Origin: Pampus argenteus
Taxonomy: Eukaryota > Chordata > Actinopteri > Scombriformes > Stromateidae
DNA length: 64,000 nt
Assembly: GCA_036937835.1 (NCBI GenBank)
Contig: CM072864.1
Location: 19,330,501 to 19,394,500 of the forward strand
Direction: 5' to 3'
The notes beneath the pieces are model-generated. The model was not told where the DNA came from. It did not search any database and was given only the letters and a program-made list of their open reading frames with translations. Both the position numbers and the translations under genes were made by a program. Shown piece after piece: positions 26,901-41,900 of the stretch (its first letter is position 1; each line of letters opens with the position of its first letter).

Positions 26901-29900
26901 TCCTCAATACAAGGGATGTTATTGAATATAAGGTGCCCTAGCTTTGATGAACTAGAGAACGGTGTGATGTGGTTGGATAATGGATGGAAATATGTTGGCC
27001 ACGTTGCTCTCCTTACAAACTGTGCGGTTGAAAATGTAATTAACTTAATTAAGTCTGCAGTATAGTACAACCCAGCTGATGGTCATAACAGTAAAGTATG
27101 ACCTGGAACAATTTGTCTTTTTATGTGTTTCTAATATTTCTTCTCGCTGCATCAACAGTGATGGCATCACAAGAATGTAGCCATCTCTTTGAACTATTTT
27201 TTTTTAAATAAATTGTTCTTCTGATTAAATGTCATAATATTAATTGTTAAACGATTTCAAGTTAAGCCGTTTCTGTTTTTCAAGAACTTGAAAAATATAT
27301 CCCACAAAAATTCCTAAAAAAAAAAGTTTCTTAAAATAATCTGAGCCTTCCCTCTGATGTGGAGTAACATTTGCTGCCGCTGAATGAGAGACCTTAAAGG
27401 TGTACCTTATCAGGCTGGACAGAGGGGAAAGATGCTTTAAAAGGCAAGATTGGCTTTTTTATTTGATGCATAAAACCCTGAGCTGAAACGAATGGATTTG
27501 GGACCTCACAAACGGCCGATACCTCCCTCACAGCCAACTCCCCGTGTGCCTGTTTATTCGTGCTGAGGTAAGCTGGAAAAATTCATTTGCTGTCAGCTAG
27601 TATTGAATTTGAGATTAGTTTTATTTCAGCCTCCAAAACAGCTCCCTCTGCCTTCCACTTGTGCCACGATGCTGAGTCGTGTGTTGTCTGAGGAGTCTTC
27701 GGAAACTGCTGCGCATATCACCGTCTGGCAGCAGGTGACAGATATGAGCAGAAGTGGCCGATTTTTTCTTTGATTTTTATTTTTTTTTAAGACCCTTTCA
27801 TAATGACCTCCATCTCTGTCTGATGGCATTGTGCAGTCAACTTCCAGTTAAGATTCTGGATGAGTGCATTTCTCTGATGGAGGTCTTTTTCATCATTTTG
27901 CTTTCTGTGTTCCTGGGTGTTCATTTTAGATCTTATAAAGGGGATAACAATCTGTCTCCTAGAGGCTCGGTGTTGATTTTGAATCTTAAACTTTTTTTTT
28001 TAGACATTTCTTGCCCAGTATGCACCCATGGTGTGGTCAAGCCAACAAGTCTGCCGCCAAAATTCAATCGTCTTGGATAATAAAAAAAAAACCTTTCATG
28101 TTCTTGCCTTGGAACCCAGGCTGAGCCGACTGGTGTAGGGTGTAGCACCTCAATGTTTGATTACCAGAAAGCAAGGCTTAAAATGATTCTGCTTTTCCTC
28201 ATCTTACATTCATTCCCGTTGGTACAACCAAAGAGTTTCAGAGAGTTTGCATCAGTTTGAACCTATGCCTCAGGAACATCCCCCGGACCTCAATCTCTTC
28301 TCATTATTCTGACACATATTCACCATTATAACATACAACATACATATATATAACAGTTGCCATGGTGCTCCCAAAGATCAGGTCAGTTCAGCGCTGCCAT
28401 GGCCGAGTGTACGGCCTGCAACCAAATATATACGTAGATGAATTTTTTTAATTAATTGAATATTGAGTTTGGTTTGTGTACTGCAGTCCGCTCAGGCATT
28501 GATTATGAGTGCAATACACTCCAAGGTTATGCGAAACATCATGAAAAACATGGTTCAGTGCATTTAAGGTGTGTGCTTGTAGGAGGGGTAATGCAAGTTG
28601 TTCGTTTGAGCGTGCACAGTTGTTTGTGCATTAAGCGGGCACAAGTGATAATTGAGAGGTCCAACACATTAAATAAGCTCTGTGCACTCAAAAAACATTT
28701 TTTTTTCACATTCCTAATCAGGACTTCGTAAAAATAAGTTGAGCATGAGACAGAGCAGCAAATTTTCCACTTTCCAAGCATTAATTTAGTCAAAACTGCT
28801 GTATGTAGTATGAAGCAACTCTTCAGAAAAAACTTTCAATATAATAATTTTACACAAAGTCGTCGCTGTAAGTGCCGTGCTTGGAAGTGAAATTTCATTA
28901 CAATTGTGCCAAATATACACACAACATCACTCCCTCAAATGTGAATGAATGCCATAAAAGCCTTAACTATATTGTTTTGAATTCATTCGGTTTTTGTAGC
29001 ATCAAGTTTCATTGTTATTTTCTGTGGTAAGCTATAGCATGCATAATTCATTAATTGCATACTATTTAACAGCAATATACAATTGCTAATTTGCAGGGCA
29101 TGCAAGATTAGCTTTGGGTTAAGCTTTTATTCACATGTCACATCAAAGAACACTGTTTTTGGAAAATTAAGTTAATTCTGGATAATATATATATATATAT
29201 ATATAGTTCTCGTCAAACGTTTGAACAAACCTTCACGTTCATTTCAATGAGAAAGAGTGTCCAAACTTTTGACTGGTATTGTACAATATATACTACTGAA
29301 TTATTGTAATCTAATGTCTTTGAGTTGTGACTTTCTATTGTTGCGAGTCACGTGTTATTTAATGTAAAACAATTTAGGCATTTGTCAAAATGATGCTGAA
29401 TATAAATTGGTGACTTGATAACTCAAAATCATTTATCAGTTTAATAAGGCAAGTGATTCATTTTATGTTTCCAACAGGCTCTATCACCCTTGAAAGTTTG
29501 CGTACAGCAAGTGTGAGATTTTGATTTTGAATACGGACTGTACAACAAGTGTCCTCTGCTAATTAATCATCTCTCAACGCTGCTTCAAGGAACACGCTTC
29601 GTTTAACAAAGATTATAATTAGGCGGCCTTTTATTCTGTTTAACTTTCTGAGAGCTTTATCCTTCATGGAGACGAACCATCAGTGTACAAGGTCCCTTGT
29701 CAAACATCTCCACCCTCTCAGAGAGTTATTTTTGAGTCTTGAGGATAAATCTGGGCTCCCGGGGCTCCAGAGACTTGAAAGGGATACCTGCCTCTCATAC
29801 AAATGAGTTATCCTACCTACAGATTCTTCCCACTTCTACGCCATTACAGAAATGCAAATGCATTCTGACAAATTCAAATGAATTCTGCTTCCATCACAGA

Positions 29901-32900
29901 GAGAAATGTTTTGACTACCCCATGGGTCATTCGCTTGCTACAGGATTACTGTGGGTCTTGCCTGTGTTTCATTCATTCACTATTGTACTCTTGTAACTAG
30001 GAATTGAATGTCACACAACACATGACGCTGTCTTTGTTGTTTGTGTATCCTTTTTTTATATAATAATTAAACATTGCTATTATATCAATTTGGGAATTGA
30101 TTGTAAATATTTATGTGCTGTGTTGTATATATCTTGTATAGCTAAAAGTATGTCTTCCTTGCCTTCCATGATGAATAATTATGATAATAATATCAAAAAA
30201 ACACTGTAAATATGTAATTCAAAAGATATTTGCAAGCATTTATTCTATCATGAGAAGCTTGCATTCAAAGTTATAATAAGCAGTTTGGATGGTATTGCGG
30301 GAAAACAACAAACAAACTATTTAGAAAAAGCACAAGACTTTTGATTTTCATAAAAACAACCCCTCTCAAGTATTGTTCATGGAAATGGGAAATGACAGGC
30401 TTTTTATTTCGGAGTTGCAAAGGGCACCGTTTTGATGGCTTAAACGAGAGGTTAAAACGAGACCATATTACTCGCAGTATTTATTGTGGCAATTTATTTC
30501 AGATGTCTTATTGGATGACAATCCCTGGGAAGGTGGTGATAAAAGTTTGAAGGGTTTAGATCAAATTGCGCTTAAGCATGGTGACAGCTCAATGTGCCTT
30601 TGACAAGTCTGTACATTAAGGATTTATGAAGGTTACAGCTGATTATGCAGTACCTCAGGGATCGAGCAACTTTTTAAAAAAAAATGTTCATACTCCGTAT
30701 GACGGATCCATACTAAACAGAGATTGTACAGTGATTCACCGTTAGCACTGTTTCCCACTTGCTTCTATCCTCTCTAAGCGCCTTCGACGTCTGCTTGCCA
30801 GCAGAGGAATGTTAGAAGTGTTTTCAGGATCAACGCTGATCTTGTTATGTTGCTTCTCCACCCAGGAAGCGGAGTACAGCTGAGGCCTGTGTTCACCAAA
30901 CAACCCGGCAGCGTGGTGTTTCCCCTTCAACCTGGCGAGAATCGCAGAGAGGTGGTGTTTAGCTGCGAAGCCCAGGGACACCCGTCACCCATCTACAGGT
31001 AACACCTTCAGGCATCTCTCCGTGCACAGAGTTGGGCTTTTGTTACACAGAACCTTTGCGTAATATCCTAGAGGTTTCAAGTGCAACATTTGTGTACAAT
31101 CACCCAAGTGAGACTGGGGATTCGTGGACCTTACGGCTTGCTGCTGCTCACTGCCTGTAGCGGTTAGCTTCGCTGTCAGTCGTGGTTAATTTGAGAATGA
31201 TGATATAATTGGCCTCAGTAGTTGGTCTATTGTATATTTGCATTGGCGGGTGGACATTGATCCACTGTGAAAATTCACTTTGATAGCTTCCTGTCATCAG
31301 TATCATTGACCACTGAAAAGATCAAGTGACCCAAGAGAATCACGCACCATGGCTCAGCTGCTATCGTGACAGAGACTGAGTGACGAGGAAAAACATGAGT
31401 ATGTTTCACATACCAGAAACGGCAGAAGATGTACTTTGGCCTTTAGACGTTTTATGTAAAGCATTATTGCCAAAGGCTACACAGACATATGCCACAGGGC
31501 ATCTTATTGGAGATTATCACTACATAATAAGCGTGATTTAAATAAGTTGTTGGGCTGCACACTGGCCCAGTATGGCTAAGTGATCCCCCAGAGATTTGTG
31601 TTAGAAAGAAATTTGTGCCAAGTCCCTCTGCTGCTAAAATGATGACAAATAAAAAAAACAAATGACAAACGATGATTTGCTTTAAAGTGCATCGAGCGCA
31701 TAAACCATTGATTCATAATCTATCAAATAGGGCCACGTAGCTGTTGTACTCCTGTCAGTGTAATTAAATGCAAATTGCAAAGCCAAGCATTTAATGTGTA
31801 ATAGGTTGAAACGATCCCTCATAACATCAGCATGTGCAGCTGTTAATGTAGCTTGAAGATCCTCGGTGTTATGCCTAATGGGCACAAATTGAAATGAATG
31901 TACAAGATCTTATCACTTGGATCGGCTGGAATACTTATTAAGCAATCAGTCGCCATTTCACTGTCTGAATAGTCCTACTTTTGAAATGAAAACCAATTTA
32001 TGAGTTCAAATCTCAAAGTTTTTTTTTTTGTTTTTTTTTTTTGCCCCTCTGAGTTCAAGTCCTGCGAGCGTGCTCGTCTCCATATCAAATTAAATTTAGC
32101 TTTAATTAGCTCTTCAATTACAGCAAGTGCCACCAACTGTGGCAACTCCGGTTCTCAGACGGATCGCAAGCTGTTACGATATCATACTTTTATTCCTTTT
32201 AATGATGGGACTGATATTCAGATAGACATATTGCTGCATTGTTAGTTCAATCAGCTATACATCATAGCGCTGTTATCGCCTTGGCAATCATCATTTATCA
32301 CTATTGTTTTTTAACCATAAGGTCATGGGTGCCAGCTTTGTAAATGGATTTTGAAAGGGGTTTGGGTCCTTGTGAGGTTCAGCAGCAGGACACCATATGC
32401 TGAGCAGCTCTTCACTGCTGCAAATGTAGGCAGGTCTATTTCAGGGGAGCCAAGGACAAGTTAATTCATCTAAGGCTGCCCAACAACCACGGCCACATAG
32501 AGCCCCTACTTCAACTTGTCACCATGGCCCCTTGATTTGTCTCATCTGGTGCTCTTGGACCAGTTCCAGCTGCAACACCAAATCACTAAATCAATCTAAT
32601 CAGCTAATCTGCTGTTGAGCACCGCTCTGCTGCATAAGTCTCCCTATTCCCGCTCTCTTTGTCTAAATCCTTCCCATTGAAAAAGGAGGAAGAAAGTCAG
32701 AAATAGAAACCTCTCCTTTTTTATTCCAGAGGGCTGTGAAAATCTAATTGAGACCGAGGCGCTAACGTTCAACCTAATTGCGCCTTATTTCTATGATGAA
32801 AAGCAGTTTTGTGAGTTTCCTTATTCAACTGTCACTTTTCTTGTTAGTCTGTTTACTCTCTTCTTTTTTCGCCTTTCTTTCCCCGTTGAATGTGATTTGG

Positions 32901-35900
32901 TTTGAGAATTAAAATTCCATTTGCACACTAAATTTGCCTGAGTGTAATGCAGGCAATTTCAAGAACCTATCGAACTGATGAAATGTATCTGAATGCATTT
33001 TAGATGGTTTTCTGCGAAACAAAGTGGAATTTATTCCTTTGCATGTTGTAAAACTGCTCTCGAATTTACAACAAATAGAAGCTGAGCCTTATACGCTACG
33101 TAATCATTCAGGAGGTTATGGTCACATGCTGCAGTAAGTTGACCTGGTATCAACTCACGACATTAAGTCCTCCAAATCAAACTTTATTAAACCACACTGA
33201 CATCTGGCAATTCCATCTTTCTTTTCCTCTCTGGGCCGTATTTCTGTTGCAATGACCAGAACAAGCAGTGCTCCGTTTGGTATTTTCCATACCTTGAAAC
33301 TCACTGCGTGTCTGTGTGGTGTTTTGATGACCAGGGCCAGGGAGCGCGGTGCACCGGTGGGAGGTTCATTCAAATGAAGCAGTGCAAAAACACAGTTGTA
33401 TTTTTGGTTGAAATTTGGTCCCAGACGTTGCCATGAAACCACATCTATTTGTGGTGCAGTGTCAATCTACTGCTGCTTTGGTGATTTTAGCAACAGGATT
33501 AAACTAAATACTTGCTGCAGACATGCTGCACCAACAGATTAATGCTTAAAAATATAAATAATTTATTTCAATTAAAACACTCTCCAACCAAAATCGGCAT
33601 AGAAAATAACATTGTATGTGGTTAAAGGAAGAAAGTCAGTAAATCAGTATGCGTCGAGATATATATATATATATATATATATATAAGCTTCTCCTTCAGT
33701 TTATTTAATCCCTGCAGTATCTAAAGACAGCAGGACTGATATATTGATAAATCCGCAGCCTCCATTACGTCCAGAGATGACGGGTTAGCAGAGCTCCTCA
33801 TAGCCTCTTTTTGAACTTTCCTTTGGGAGAAAGTAGAATCTCATGTTTTATCCTTGTAAAACAGCGTGGTGCAAAAACTGCATTACTAAACTATGTGACT
33901 ATGTACACGGTGAGATACATTAGAATTATGCAAAAAAACAAAACTACTTGATCTGTCTTTGTGTGCAGATTTGTGGACACTCTGAACCACTCTGTACCTG
34001 TGATTGACACAACTTTTTCAGAGCTATAAGACCAGTGATGTGATTGGCTGAGAGGCTATTTAATAATCACCACAACCACTGATATATATTCACCTTCACC
34101 CAGCCCTTTTGTTTGTTGCACTGCTGCACATACATCAACCAAAACAGCAGGTGTTCATGGAGAGGAGCCCTCGGTGTCTCTCTCTCTCTCTCTCTCTCTG
34201 TCACAGACACACTCTCTGGACTCCCATATTACTCAAAACAAGCGGTTTAATCAAAAAGCACCGTTATTCTGTGCTTTGCATGTGGCCATCTTGCCAGCAG
34301 TCCTGGTGCTTAGCCCTCTCGTTTGATAATCACTATGATTGGAGGGGAGGATTTTGATTCGCGGTGAAATGGCCTCCCTCATGTGACTGCGGTTGACGGT
34401 CAAACAGACTAAAAAACAAAAGAAAATGTCAGCGTTGAGTTTGTGAGCGGTACTCGTGTTTGAAAAGACTAAAAGGCCTGAATAGAAATGAATAATCTTT
34501 TGAAATGACTGTTGCCGAGTGTCTCTCACTTCGGTTAAATTCACCTCGGTTTTGCTGCAGCACACATCGGACTGTGTCATTTCTCTTAATGTTTGCTTTA
34601 TTCACAATAAGGATTGTAAGGTCACAAAGTAAATTAATTGGACAATTGATCACTAGCGATTATTAGACAACAGTCACATGGGAATGACAAAATACAGGAC
34701 GCCAACACTTTCTGAATGTGTAATTGTATTGTGTCATGTGCTTGCATTCACAGGTGGAAGCTAAATGACTCTTTCATCCTGCCCAGACCAGGGTCACGTT
34801 ATTCTCTCATGGGAGGAAATCTCCACATCAGCTATCTGAATAAAGAGGAAGATGTTGGCATCTATCAGTGCCTGGCATCAAACTCTTTTGGCACCATTGT
34901 CAGCAGAGAGGCCAGTCTGCACATTGCATGTAAGTTCATATTACAAGCAAACCATCATTTATTTTTGTTGTAATTTTCGTTAGAAAGTAAAAAGTTTAAA
35001 TTAAACTTCAGACGTGTGTGGTTCTCTGGAAGTGTAATTAATGTTGTGTATTGACGACTCTCTTCGTGCTTGTTTGAGTGAAAAAGAATAAACAGAACTT
35101 GAGGCTTCTTTCTTAAGGAATGCTCCTTCCTTTATTCTAAGCCATTACATACTCTGAGTGCATGAAGAGAATCCTTGAGGTCAGATTAAAGACTGCTGAG
35201 GTCCCTATGGTCAGATTGCAGCCCCGATTCTCTCACTGTGTTAAGGCGTTGCCCTGCTATATACTAATATGCAAATGAAGCTATTACATATTAATGTTAT
35301 GAACGTTTCACCATACATTCTTCCGTATTTAGTAATGATGACCAGGAGTGCAAGCCTGGATCTTGTCTTCTCAAGGGCTTGCAGCAATCTTAACATGTAT
35401 ACCTTAAATGGGGAGGCATACAGAAAACAGTTGACATTAAGATGACAGCCAATTGCTCAATTCTACGGTGCTAAAAGCTTTCTCCAATTTTACTTAAGAC
35501 ATCTGTTTACTCTGCGAGTTCCTATAAATTCAACTAAAGCATACTCAAAAATATACCACATTAACCAGTAGGATTGTCTGGAAATTGTTTGTTGTCAGAT
35601 CTTATCTAATCTCTTACACTAGGCTGATACTGTTAAGGTCATTAATGACAAAGGACCAATCAACTGCTTGCGTTTCTATCACAGTACGTTCAAACTGATT
35701 AGAGCTCCGGTGCTGTTTACTCTGATTGGTGCTTCTGAGCTTATCACATCCCTGTGATGATGACTGTGTGATTATGTGGTGGGCCTTGACAGACCCAGTA
35801 TAGTTGATGCTTTACAACGTTCATCCATCACATTTTATAAGACCAGAGTCTAAGGCATCTCTGATGGCAAGGTGAACTTGAGGCCTCCGCTCTTGATGGG

Positions 35901-38900
35901 CAGCCCATATCAAATGACAGCCCTGATGTTGGTGAACAGATGGTGCAGCTAGATTGAATTCTGATGTCTGTTTCTCCGCCGTAGCAGACGCAGAGATGAT
36001 CCTTGGCAGGGAGAGCGTAAGAGGTATCCATCTCTGCAATATTTGGTGCTTCTTTGTCACAAAACAGCATTAAATCTTCAGCATATAGTGCAAAGCGGGT
36101 GTCCCGAGTTGCCTGCGGACCGTTGATCATATTCACATTTCCTATCAATTTTTTCGAGGCCTGACCTGAACTGTATGTCACTGTGATTGGTCTCATCCAT
36201 CGCCGGGGCCTGACCTGGGACCCGCTGCTTTTGTCAACGGATGAGGACAAGCATCAGCGCTCATGTGTCATATGTCTTATTTATTGCTCTTGGTTTAACT
36301 TAATTAAGTGTGCTGTGTGATTGAGTGGGTCTCAAGTCAGGGGAATAATTCACGGAGGAGAAGCCTGTTATGAGAGTCAGTATCATGTCATTTGTAACAG
36401 ACTCTGACTCAGAGTAACTCAATATGCTCTTTCAAACACCAAGGGGGCTTGCACCTCTCTCAGTCGTGTAATAACTGTGCGAGACAAAGACCAAAGTAAA
36501 GGCCATTAATGAAGAGAATAAGGGAATAAGGGAATAATGTGTAGCTGACAATTGTATTACGTCTGGTATCCCACAGCCAATGCTTTTTAGACAGAAAAGA
36601 AATACAGAAAAGTGATTGCAACATGCTTATTATGAACAATATTATTACTTTTTTTTTTTTTTTTACCAGTGTAATGTATATTTGAAAGGTGTGGATGATG
36701 GAATTCCTTGTTGATAATGGTGGACAAAGTCAATGTCTTAGATTTGCACTAATGATGTCCCTCAACATCAAATTTGTATTGCACGGATGTTGTAGAGCAC
36801 GCATACGAGTTAAGATAGCCTACATGTTTAATCCTCTGAAAGATGGATGGATATAACGGTTTCTGTTACCATCTGGTCGAGGCTTAAACCTCTATAAAAG
36901 TATAAAGGTCCCTGATCCTGTTGACAATACAGACGTAAATGTTTAAAAGGTTCAGCTTGCCTGCTGGGCGCGCTGGAAGAAATAATCTAGTTGGTTATTG
37001 AGCCAGATTGAGTTTCCTAATCTCCCTGGGATATTTTTTTTTTTTGTCGTAAGTGAAAGGATTTTTTCACTGATGCAAAATGCAACATTATATAACAAAT
37101 TGCAACGTCTGCAATACAGTCGAGGTGTTATTGGATGCCTGATCCCGAAGAAGGAACACGCTACGAGCTCGTTGCTGTGTCGCTTATAGAGCTACAAGGC
37201 TAACACAGTGTTTAATGAAGGGTGAAATAGCTGTATTTATGAAAGCAATGCAGGATGCAACTCCCTTTGTATCTTGCTGGCAGTGATTTCAGTCCTATAA
37301 TTGCACACAATTTGCATTTTTTTTTCTAACTGGCTCCTGTCTAACCTAAAAACCCTATCTGTGTAATTACTTTGCAAGATCTCTATCTCATGTGTTTTTT
37401 TTTCTTCTTCTTCTTCTTCTTTTGCCTCTCTCATTTCCATCAGCTCTGTGGTCTTTATTCATTGCTTTTGCCTCAGGTGAAAATTAAGTCTGTTTTGAGC
37501 TGGAAAGCATCTGAGGTAGGGACAACATTTCTGATCAGCACTATGATGCTAAGTGCTCAATCTGTGCTTCCAATCAACTTTTTGGGATGAAAGCAGCAAG
37601 CATTTTCCGAGCGCTTCAGAACAGTGTTGTAATTGTCACGAGACACCGGCAGCAGCACTACTGTAAGAATTATGTCTCTTTGGTGTTTATCACACCTTTA
37701 AATGTCATGTGTCACTCACTGTTAGGAGTTGACTGCAGAGGAGATGAGAAAGAGATGAGGAAGGATGTAAATGAGACAAATACATACGATGAATGGAATA
37801 GATTTTGAGAGGAGATGATGGGTTGTTACCACCTATCATAAATGTCCCTTGCAGAAACAACACATGATTATTAACAATTTTATGTATTTATTTTTTAAAC
37901 TGATAGTATGTATATGTGTATTTTAGATGGTAACAGCCCAACTTTAGTAGCATAATTATGAGCTCCACCATAGAAATACCTCCTCTGTTGCACAAACTCT
38001 CTCTTTTATCTAAATCTAAATCTTATATCTTCTAAGCCTTTAGTGTGACATGATATTTTGCACTTCATAGGTATTAAAACAGTACTTTTCAATAGTTTTT
38101 CTCACATTTTAATTTTTGAATGTTTACCCACTTTAACCCAAGGTTCTATTAAACCTTGCTTTACCATACAATGTTGTTTCAAAAGGCTTTGACTCTTCTT
38201 TTATACTTGGCATTGCACGAACTTACATTTTTCAAAAAGTCCATTACTGCATGTTTCATTATGTACGTTAGTGTTAAGGAGAGTAGAAATGCTAGAGATG
38301 AATACAGTTATGTTACATCTAAATTGGAAGGTGGGATGACGGGATTTCAATAAATCACGACCCGCTGGATTGACAGTTTGTTTACAGTTATCTTGAAATG
38401 TGCTATACAAGTTAGGTTGAAGTGAAACTCTTGTTAATTCTGAGATGATTAGATTCCAAAGTTGTTCTCATATGTTGTTCTGTTGATCACTATTCTATAT
38501 ATTGTTGTTTGTCCTTTCTGTGTGGAGTTTTCATGCCTCTGGCACTGCCACACTGAACACATACATGTTAGGTGTTGCGCATTCTCCTGTCATTTCACTT
38601 GATGGAATAATAACAATTATAATTTTGTTTGAATATTGTTTTTTTTTTGTTTTTTTTTGTTTTTTTCTAGTACAGAGTGACAGCATAAAAATAGTCACAC
38701 ATAAAAGCAACAGCATAAAAAGACATTTGCAAATAAAATCATTTATAAAGTAAAAAGAAAATAACAAACAAAAAACAGTCAACAAGGGTTTAAATATAAA
38801 GAAATCTGATGTTAACAGTAACAGAGATGTATTATGCGAAAAATTAAGTGTTTTGATCATACAAACATTACACTCGCTGTAAACATAACTTTTGGTTGTT

Positions 38901-41900
38901 TGCAAGGAAACTCCATATGGCACATTTAAGCGTGTAAGTAACATAAGAGTGAGAGCCTCAGTCATTTTTTTAATTTTACTCCTGAATTTTAGATGGATTG
39001 GAATGCACGTGCACCACTTTCTGAGGGAATAAAAAGCAAATTAAATGATTTTGTAAAACGGTTTTGCAGAATAATGGCATCAGTGGATGTTGGTTCTTCT
39101 AATTTTCTGTTTGGAGACAGTTGGGTGGGAGGTGAATGAATCCACAGCCTTGGCTGGTGCAACTTTGCAGCTCTTAAAAAAAGACATTTTCTTTGATTTG
39201 GTTTGATTTTTGATGTGGTTCATTTGAAACCTCCACTAATATGTTTATGCACTTTTACTCCTTTTTTCGTATAGTCTCCTTTATTATCCAGTGGTGACAA
39301 TGTTAGTCAGTGTTCCAGTCTGACACTTTGGACCAGAGTAAAATACATCTACAGCTCTTGAATGGATTGACATAACATTTGATGAAGACATGGTCCCGAG
39401 ATGGATCTGGATCTGATAATTCCCTAACATTTTAACGCTTTTAAGTTTAGATAGAAGTACTGTACCAATAGAAATATCATCTAACATTTATCATATGTTA
39501 ATTACCATTCATATTAATGTTCTATTTTATGTCAAATCTAACTTTTTTTTTTGGTAAAGATATTAGGGGCCATAAAAGCCTAATGGGTCATGCTGTAGTT
39601 TTTTAAGGATATATTCAAGAAACCCTCTCCGACTGGTCAGCTCACTTCAGAAATACTTAATGACCCATTTTTCATGAAAGGACAGGAACTTAATTAATGT
39701 AAATAGTTCAATTGCTAAAGAACTTTAAATAAAGGTCTTGACCTCTCATGGCTTTTGTCCAATGATTATCTGACAAATGTAACCACATCACAATCCGTCC
39801 TCAAGCGCACACTCCAACAGAATGGCTTCAATTTTTTTTATTCTCTACAATTGCTTCTCATTCATTACAATGGGTCACATTTGAGTGGCTAGCCCCAAAA
39901 ATGCAAATTCATATCCAATTTCATGGATCTGGAAGCACTCAAAATAGCCTGAACCCTGCCATGGAGAAGCACATGGAGGTGCAGAACCGTGATAGGCTTG
40001 ATAAGATGATCCAGGGGGTGCAGAACAGCTTGGGTTGTCAGGCATTGTTGGCTTTTAGTGTGTCTAGCTCATCTATGCTCCACCATACTGCAAAGGAATA
40101 TTGATCAGGAGAGTTTCACTCTCAGTGTGAGTTGAGCGACTCTTATATTTTTAAACATGTGAACTGTTTTTTTTTTTTTTTTTCACCTGTTGTGAACATG
40201 CAGGTTCAGATTGAACTCTTTTCAAAAAAAAAAAATGTTATGGGTGAGATATATAGTCCTATATTTCTTACTCATTATGGTAAAATATAAAATGAAATGT
40301 ACCTTTTTTCCAACACAACTTTGTGCTCTTTACAGAAAACACACACACACACACACACCGATGCCTGTTTATGGATGCTGCCTCACCTGAGCTAATTCAT
40401 TTAGGAGTGCATTTTAGTGGAGTTGCTGCATGGTGGCTGTTCAAACACTTTAATCAGTTCAGTTTAATCTGTTCTATTTTCAAAGCTGACTTCGACCTTT
40501 TCTTGTAAACTGACAGTAAATGAAATGTTCGGTTCAACTAAGGAGAAATATAATGCACTATATGTACAGCAGTTGAATTGTTCTTCAATTCAAAACATAT
40601 TTCATATCTGCATAGATTGAAAATTAAAGATTATTTTGAAATTTATCAAAATGCATCAAAAATGTATAAAATCAGTAAAATGTTGTGATTAATAGAATTT
40701 GTAGAACAGAAACACTGAAGAATCCGGTTTCTCTTCAGCTGGAACAACCTGTAAGCCTTGAGAAAATGAAAAAAAATAAATATTTTTTTGTGTTATTTTT
40801 AAGATAAACAATATATTTTACTCATGTTTCAAGTTCAATAAAAAAAAAAAAATCACCTGTTTCTTTTTTTTTTTTTCCCAAAAATGATTTTCTTCAGAAA
40901 AAATATTTATGTTTTTTGGAAATATGGAAGGCTAATCCATATTCAGTTGTTGGGAGGCCATAAATCAGAGATACAAGCATGCTAATGAAACCACACAGCG
41001 TCTACTGTAGATATCATTATTATTATTTCTTATCAGCATTCAGATGACAACAGTGTGCAGAATATTAAGTCAAACCAAACGATTCGCAGCATCAAACCAG
41101 AATGTTTACTGCTGCAGCTGCTGGGACACATTGTGTGACTCAGCAGGCAGTGAACTGCCGGAGCAGCTGTACTATAGGATATACTGTAGGTAGGGGCAAA
41201 CAGTGCTATCTGTTTATATGTGTGAATCTGCTTCTCTGTGTTTCCATAGCTGGTTTGCTAATATTTATGAGTTATGGCTTTTAACACGTTTTGGATATTG
41301 CAAAGAGTTAAATTAGCTAAAAAGTAAAAAATAGCTACAATTCTAGCAGTAACTAACCAGCACTAATGTTACACGAGTGACTCAATATAAACATATTACA
41401 TGAACTTCATTAGAGGGCTGATAGTGATTGTTTTCACATACATATACATACAGCATACGCTGCACACAAAAGACTCAGTACATTTCTGTAATACTACAAA
41501 TCCCAGAATGCTTTGCTAGCGTAATGGCGCAGAGTCGCGAACAGGAAACGTTACCTCATTTTCTGTTGACAGTCATTAACAACCAGGCTGCAGTCACATC
41601 GTGCAAATGAACTCCACAAAAATGGCCAAAGGAAAGATGGACAACAGCTTTAGAGACAGGTGGGAGACACATTATTTATTCACGAACATAAAGGCCGCAG
41701 CTGTTTGTCTTATGAGCGTCTATCAGGCAGCAGGTGTCTGCTTCAGACCAGTGTGCAAAGCTAGCTTGACTAAATGTTTGCTTTATGCACTTTTCTACTC
41801 CAAGACATGGTTAATAGTAGAAATGAAATTATCATTTCTGGTTGTTTTGTTGCTGGCTTTGAAAAAGTTTAACTTCCAAAAAGGAACTTTTAATTTCTTA

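Larger units (their letters stand above)
24000..30865 (+). other. Contactin intron 2 (6.9 kb)
   Basis: The span begins gtaagc and ends CACCCAG. It contains a large (GAGT)n minisatellite-like array at 25509-25579, a short inverted-repeat element at 29206-29284 next to an (AT)n run, and otherwise AT-rich sequence with chance frames. No exon of the contactin family is expected between the signal peptide and Ig1, and I see none. Confidence 0.6.
30999..34753 (+). other. Contactin intron 3 (3.8 kb)
   Basis: This intron splits Ig1 in phase 2 (gtaaca to TTCACAG). It has an (AT)n tract at 33659-33685 and a (CT)12 tract at 34176-34199. I recognise no gene or transposon coding remnant. Confidence 0.6.

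Noticed and set aside
30742..30981. 79-codon minus-strand frame over exon 3
   Set aside because: Antisense shadow of the contactin Ig1 exon, which has conserved residues and splice sites on the plus strand.
38531..38965. 144-codon minus-strand frame rich in Leu, Phe and Lys
   Set aside because: Low-complexity AT-rich translation with a KKQKKTKK run from a T tract; no domain, splice or promoter context.
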